NCBI GenBank assembly: GCA_013396655.1
Contig: WBMV01009262.1
Span: 155,080 to 219,079 of the forward strand
DNA length: 64,000 bases
Source of the DNA: Campylorhamphus procurvoides
Lineage: Eukaryota; Chordata; Aves; Passeriformes; Dendrocolaptidae
Direction: 5' to 3'
A program made the position numbers and the translations under genes. The notes beneath the pieces are model-generated. The model was given only the letters and a program-made list of their open reading frames with translations. It was not told where the DNA came from and did no database searches. Below, in pieces: positions 60,001-64,000 of the stretch (positions within the stretch are counted from its first letter, which is position 1; each line of letters begins with the position of its first letter).

Positions 60001-61259
60001 AACAGTTCTACCTCTCCGTTCAGCACCAAGACTTTACACTCAGAAAGATTCTTACCTGCTCCAAAGAGGTCATTGACAATGTTGATGATCTTCTCATTAG
60101 AGAGCTGGACACTGGTGTCCTCCCCAACAGTCTTCTCCTGGCAGTGCCCAATCAGGGAGTCTGTGATGTCCCGAATGTGCTCCTGGGGAAGAGCTGGTGG
60201 GTCAGGGACATCATAGACACATAGGGATGGGGAAACATCCCCCAACTAGTTCTGGCTCCTGGGGGAAATAACTGCAGGTAGGAGTGCTCCAAGGAGCTTT
60301 CCTGGGCAAGATGTGGGGACAAGGGTGTACCCTCTTCCCCACCTTCCCAGGCAGCACCTCTGGCAGTCGTAGACATCTCCCCCCACACCAAAGGGCATCC
60401 AGACTCTTACCTTATCAAAGCTAGTGTAATGCTCCTGGACAATTTTTTGCACAAAGGCATTGAATCGCCTGTTGATGTCCTTAAAGAGCTCCATGGCGCG
60501 GCTGGGAAGGTAGCGGAGCAGGGGGATGAAGTCAGCAGGGTGGCCAGAAGCTGCCACGTCACCAAATTCATTGCCCATGTTCACGAAGCTGAGCAGTTCC
60601 TGGTCATTGTGCTCGTAGCGCTTGCCAAAGCACATAGCGCAGATGACGTTGGCCACCGAGACCACCAGGTACTGGTTAAGATCAAAGCTCTTCTCCTCCT
60701 CCATCAGCTGCAGGAACTTGTTGATCAGGTACTCAGCCTCCTTGGAGACGTGCTCCTCCAGCAGGCAGGTGGAGGATGAGGTGGGGCTTGGGGCAATGGA
60801 GAACGTCTTCAGGGCGCTCTGGGCCAGCTTTCTGCGAGCTTTCCACACCTCCCCAGAGTCAGGGCTGAAGGCCAGGCTCTGTCCATTTGAAATGTACTGG
60901 GAGCTGTGGAGGTCAGGGCGTCCCATGAAGTCCTCTCCTTGCTTCACCAGGGCTTGCTTGATGGTCTCCAGCCCGCTCAGCACCAGCACAGGCCGCATGC
61001 CAATCCTGATCTCCATCACGTCCCCGTACTTCTGGCTCAGCTTGGTCAGGGCCAGGTGTGTGTCCTTCCTCAGCTCCAGCACGTTCCCGAGGATGGGATA
61101 GCCCCAGGGTCCTGGTGGGCTCTTCAGCCCCTTGGGCACGTGCTGCTGGAGGGACTGCAGGAGTAGGAACACCAGGCAGAAGACAGTGGCCACGAGGAGC
61201 ATCTCGGTGGCCGAAATGACACCTTGGCTCCCCACCAGGGACATCACAGCCTTCATCAT
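57085..61259 (-). CDS. CYP1A1: Cytochrome P450 1A (CYP1A1 orthologue, called CYP1A4 in chicken)
   Basis: This endoplasmic-reticulum haem monooxygenase oxidises planar aromatic xenobiotics and some endogenous lipids. Coding exons in transcript order: 61259-60411, 60182-60056, 59802-59713, 59624-59501, 59053-58967, 57391-57085. They splice in frame to 527 aa. The internal exon sizes (127, 90, 124 and 87 nt) equal those I recall for mammalian CYP1A1. Features: N-terminal membrane anchor at about 19-37, proline hinge PPGP at 48-51, C-helix WKARR at 139-143, I-helix AGFDT at 325-329, K-helix EMFR at 382-385, haem ligand Cys466 within [10 protein letters not shown]. Two ATG codons open the frame, and I took the first, two bases after the acceptor. 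Assignment to the CYP1A1/CYP1A4 side and not CYP1A2/CYP1A5 rests on adjacency to EDC3 and remembered similarity to chicken CYP1A4. Gene conversion between the paralogues makes this less certain than the subfamily. Confidence 0.93.
57424..57846 (-). mobile_element. CR1 LINE 3'-end fragment in the last CYP1A intron
   Basis: At about 420 bp this is the longest CR1 copy in the window. The plus strand runs from CACAGAATGG through CAAGCCCCATCCAACCTG, TTCTCTGGCCAACCTGCACC and CCTGTCCCCCTATCCCGTG to TCTCCCAGCCTGGCTCCAGAG. It is sense relative to CYP1A and lies between the exons at 58967-59053 and 57085-57391. The rest of that intron (57847-58966) shows nothing recognisable. Confidence 0.93.
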
Positions 61260-61305
61260 TTCTGCTAGCCAGGAGGAACCCTAAAGAAGTGAACCAGAGT
61301 GTGGG

Positions 61306-61847
61306 CAAGAGCTGCCATCAGCAAGGCACTGAGTCCTCTGGATGTTCCTGACACTGACACAGGGCACTCAGAGCCCTGAAACAGCTCAGGGTTTCAGCAG
61401 CACTGGGGAATTCGAAGGCCAGAAGCTGGAGATCTATAAAGACTCCAAACACACCCACCCATCGCTAAAAGCAGGAACTCAACCCCACAGAGCCTTCAGT
61501 GACACCCCTTCCCCCAGAGAAGACCCTTAGATGGGCATGCAGAATCCTTAGTAATAAACCAAAGAGGCATTAGGAAGATGGGNCAAGAACTGGCACCAGC
61601 AAGGCACTCAGTCCTCTGGATGTTCCTGACACTGAGAGCCCTGAAACAGCTCAGGGTTTCAGCAGCACTGGGGAAGTCGAAGGCCAGAAGCTGGAGATCT
61701 ATAAAGGCTCCAAACACACCCACCCATCGCTAAAAGCAGGAACTCAACCCCACAGAGCCTTCAGTGACACCCCTTCCCCCAGAGAAGACCCTTAGATGGG
61801 CATGCAGAATCCTTAGTAATAAACCAAAGAGGCATTAGGAAGATGGG
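61306..61847. repeat. Direct duplication of about 270 bp meeting at a single N (61583)
   Basis: The 277 bp at 61306-61582 match the 264 bp at 61584-61847 almost base for base, apart from a 13 bp indel and a few substitutions. The right copy begins at the first base after the N, and the left copy ends at the last base before it. It lies in CYP1A intron 1. Confidence 0.9.
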
Positions 61848-62282
61848 CAGGTCCATGGAGCACCTCTAGGTTGAGACACTTTACAGAGACTGCACAGGAC
61901 TCTGAACAGGAGAGCTGGGCTTCACTTCTGATTCACAAGTTCAACAATGTTCTGCACATTAGGAAACTCCTTGCACTAAAAAGCAGGTCTGTTGCTAGCC
62001 CAGAGTGGAAGGAATAAATCCCACAGCTTTTTCCTCTGTTTGCCAGGGAAGAAAATGTGCTCCCTCAATCACAGGACCTCTCTCTTTTCTTACTTCCAGA
62101 GCGCTTGACTAGAGGAGAGCTGATCCTGATTCGAGTCCTCCCAGCCTCTGTTTGCCAGCAAATTAAATACAACATTGCCAGGAGTCATCCCAAAGACCAG
62201 TGGCCACAAAAGCTAACCCATGTCCGTAGCAGGCAACTGGCAGGATGAGTTGCTCCCTGCTCTCAGCTCTGTTGGAAATGAT

Positions 62283-62345
62283 GGAATCATAGAATATCTC
62301 AAGTTGGAAGGATCATCGAGCCCAACTCCCAGGTTCTCACAGGAC
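62283..62345 (-). mobile_element. Short CR1 3' terminus (first of two duplicated copies)
   Basis: The plus strand reads GGAATCATAGAATATCTC, then AAGTTGGAAGGATCATCGAG and CCCAACTCCC, the reverse complement of the extreme CR1 3' end. It is too short to classify further. Confidence 0.75.
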
Positions 62346-63096
62346 TAAATCCTTCAGAAAACCCCAAGCAGGGGTGGGAAGAGGCTGAGTGTAAAATTCC
62401 ACCTCTCCCAGGGCTTGGCAGGGTGCTACAGCAACCCACAGGACACCCGTGGAGTGATGATTCTGGAGGGCTGTTGGGACNACGGGGGTTTTGAGGGCCA
62501 GAAGCTGGAGATCTGTAAAGACTTCAAACACACCCATCCATTGCTAAAAGCAGGAACTCAACCCCACAGAGCCTTCAGTGACACCCTTTCCCCCAGAGAA
62601 GACCCTTAGATGGGCATGCAGAATCCTTAGTAATAAACCAAAGAGGCATTAGGAAGATGGACAAGTCCACGGAGCATTTCTAGGTTGAGACACTTTACAG
62701 AGACTGCACAGGACTCTGAACAGGAGAGCTGGGCTTCCCTTCTGATTCACAGGTTCAACAATTTTCTGCACATTAGGAAACTCCTTGCACTAAAAAGCAG
62801 GTCTGTTGCTAGCCCAGAGTGGAAGGAATAAATCCCACAGCTTTTTCCTCTGTTTGCCAGGGAAGAAAATGTGCTCCCTCAGTCACAGGACCTCTCTCTT
62901 TTCCTACTTCCAGAGCGCTTGACTAGAGGAGAGCTGATCCTGATTCGAGTCCTCCCAGCCTCTGTTTGCCAGCAAATTAAATACAACATTGCCAGGAGTC
63001 ATCCCAAAGACCAGTGGCCACAAAAGCTAACCCATGTCCGTAGCAGGCAACTGGCAGGATGAGTTGCTCCCTGCTCTCAGCTCTGTTGGAAATGAT

Positions 63097-63159
63097 GGAA
63101 TCATAGAATATCTCAAGTTGGAAGGATCATCGAGCCCAACTCCCAGGTTCTCACAGGAC
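63097..63159 (-). mobile_element. Short CR1 3' terminus (second duplicated copy)
   Basis: It is identical in arrangement to the copy 814 bp to the left and was copied with the surrounding duplicated block, so it is not an independent insertion. Confidence 0.75.
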
Positions 63160-63548
63160 TAAATCCTTCAGAAAACCCCAAGCAGGGGTGGGAAGAGGCT
63201 GAGTGTAAAATTCCACCTCTCCCAGGGCTTGGCAGGGTGCTACAGCAACCCACAGGACACCCGTGGAGTGATGATTCTGGAGGGCTGTTGGGACCCCTGC
63301 ACTGCAGTGGGTACAGCCCACCTGAGACTCTCTCCTAACCCACGGCATCAGAAAGACCCGTGAGAGGAGAATTAGCTCCAGGACCCTCAAGAAACCCCTT
63401 TCTGACAGGAGTGGGAAAGATGCTGCTGGAGATTTGGGTGGTCAGAAAGTGCGGCCAGCCCACGGCGGGGTGGTCCGTCACTTGGGGGAGCTGGAAGAGG
63501 GTCCCCCGACAGCTCTCCGTGGCGGGTCAGGGCTCTCCAGGTACTCAC

Positions 63549-63592
63549 CTCGGTGCGGAGCGGAGCGGCGAGCGGGCCCGATCCTGCGGCAG
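63549..63592 (-). other. CYP1A1: CYP1A noncoding exon 1 (5' boundary approximate)
   Basis: The minus-strand donor CCGAG|GTGAGTACC ends this exon at 63549. The start is placed about 25-30 bases downstream of the TATA box at 63622-63617. Noncoding first exons are standard for vertebrate CYP1A1-type genes. The exon joins the acceptor at 61262, two bases before the ATG. Confidence 0.65.
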
Positions 63593-63616
63593 GTGCCCGC
63601 TCCCTCCGGCTCCTGC

Positions 63617-63668
63617 TTTATATGCATCGCCCCATGCCCTGATTGGTCCGGCCACCTCCCATCACGTG
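63617..63668 (-). promoter_or_regulatory. CYP1A1: CYP1A core promoter: TATA box, CCAAT box and E-box
   Basis: On the minus strand there is CATATAAAG (TATAAA at 63622-63617) and GGACCAATCAG (CCAAT at 63646-63642), about 20 bp apart. A CACGTG E-box follows at 63663-63668. The order and spacing relative to the noncoding exon fit an inducible, TATA-driven promoter. Confidence 0.8.
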
Positions 63669-63776
63669 GCTCCCAACTCCTCAAGAACTCCCCGGACCCC
63701 CCTTCAAACACCTCCCCGAAGTTCCAGGACCCCCCCAAACACCTCCCCGAGCTCCCCTCTCCCCGGGGATTCTCCC

Positions 63777-63784
63777 CACGCGTG
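63777..63784. promoter_or_regulatory. Palindromic double dioxin-response core CACGCGTG
   Basis: GCGTG, the AHR/ARNT core, occurs on both strands in overlapping form, about 185 bp upstream of the inferred CYP1A start. The base two positions before each core is A and not the T of the TNGCGTG consensus, so these are weaker candidates. Confidence 0.5.
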
Positions 63785-63938
63785 TGGTGCGGGATCCCCG
63801 CTGCTCCGCGCATCCCTGCGGGGGAGGCTGAGAGGCAGGCGAAGGGAGGGGGGGGAGAGGCATCCCGACAGATCGTGGCGGGGGGGGGACGGGTTGGGGG
63901 TGTCGGTGCCGCCCGTGGGTTCCAGCACGGGGCGGGCA

Positions 63939-63948
63939 TCGCGTGCGA
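63939..63948 (+). promoter_or_regulatory. Xenobiotic (dioxin) response element TCGCGTGCGA
   Basis: This fits the extended XRE consensus (T/G)NGCGTG(A/C)(G/C)A at every position. It lies about 350 bp upstream of the inferred CYP1A transcription start. AHR/ARNT binding to such sites drives CYP1A induction. The site is near the window edge, so a larger cluster may continue beyond it towards the head-to-head paralogue. Confidence 0.75.
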
Positions 63949-64000
63949 AGCGGGCGGGATGTTTGGGCAAACCCGCACCGCCCCGGTCACTCCTGTCACG

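Larger units (their letters stand above)
61667..63294. repeat. Direct duplication of about 814 bp meeting at a single N (62481)
   Basis: Bases 61667-62480 match 62482-63294 with a shift of 814 and only scattered substitutions. Again the copies are exactly terminal to the N. A 63-residue open frame recurs identically in both copies (62057 and 62871), as expected from duplication, and has no recognisable family. The CR1 tail inside is duplicated too. Confidence 0.92.

Noticed and set aside
62057..63062. Two identical 63-residue open frames 814 bp apart
   Set aside because: They are copies of one non-coding intronic stretch inside a duplicated block that is probably an assembly artefact. No family resemblance.
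1..64000. CRISPR arrays, operons, tRNA or rRNA genes, prokaryotic mobile elements
   Set aside because: The sequence is vertebrate nuclear DNA with GT-AG introns and CR1 retroposons. The only tandem arrays are minisatellites without spacer structure, and no RNA-gene signature was seen.

Overview
This is a 64 kb stretch of bird nuclear DNA. It carries many 3'-end fragments of CR1 LINEs, the dominant avian retroposon, and a compact run of intron-containing genes. The order ARID3B (+), CLK3 (+), EDC3 (-), CYP1A (-) is the conserved vertebrate block found at human 15q24. In chicken this block should lie on chromosome 10; that chromosome assignment is from memory. I found no CRISPR array, operon, tRNA gene or other prokaryote-type system.

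Layout. (1) 1-19.9 kb: the 3' part of ARID3B, with six coding exons giving the last 345 residues (most of the ARID domain plus the REKLES region), then a 3' UTR of about 3 kb. The large intron holds a short telomeric-repeat island and a CR1. (2) 19.9-22.2 kb: an intergenic spacer ending in two adjacent minisatellites, one of 56 bp units and one of 30-31 bp units in which every unit carries a GC box. (3) 22.2-32.6 kb: the complete coding sequence of CLK3, a LAMMER-family SR-protein kinase, in 12 coding exons (483 aa). (4) 32.8-54.4 kb: the complete EDC3, an mRNA-decapping activator, on the minus strand (506 aa), tail to tail with CLK3. Its CpG-rich promoter carries CRE, ETS and NRF1-like sites. 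(5) 54.4-57 kb: a spacer with an LTR-like element and a pyrimidine-rich repeat. (6) 57.1-63.6 kb: the complete coding sequence of a CYP1A cytochrome P450 on the minus strand (527 aa). It is the CYP1A1 orthologue by synteny and sequence, the gene called CYP1A4 in chicken. Its TATA/CCAAT promoter and dioxin-response cores lie at the right edge of the window.

All four reading frames stay open across every splice junction I assigned, and each intron has GT-AG ends. The one exception is the EDC3 exon 1 donor, which contains an N. The genes are linked by position and not by one pathway: ARID3B is a DNA-binding regulator, CLK3 controls splicing, EDC3 promotes mRNA decay and CYP1A metabolises xenobiotics.

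The main points for a second look are these. Inverted CR1 copies flank CLK3 exons 3-5, which include the skippable exon 4. GC-box minisatellites sit directly upstream of CLK3. The duplications in CYP1A intron 1 end exactly at single-N characters and look like unmerged contig overlaps, not biology. I did not find a convincing undescribed system.
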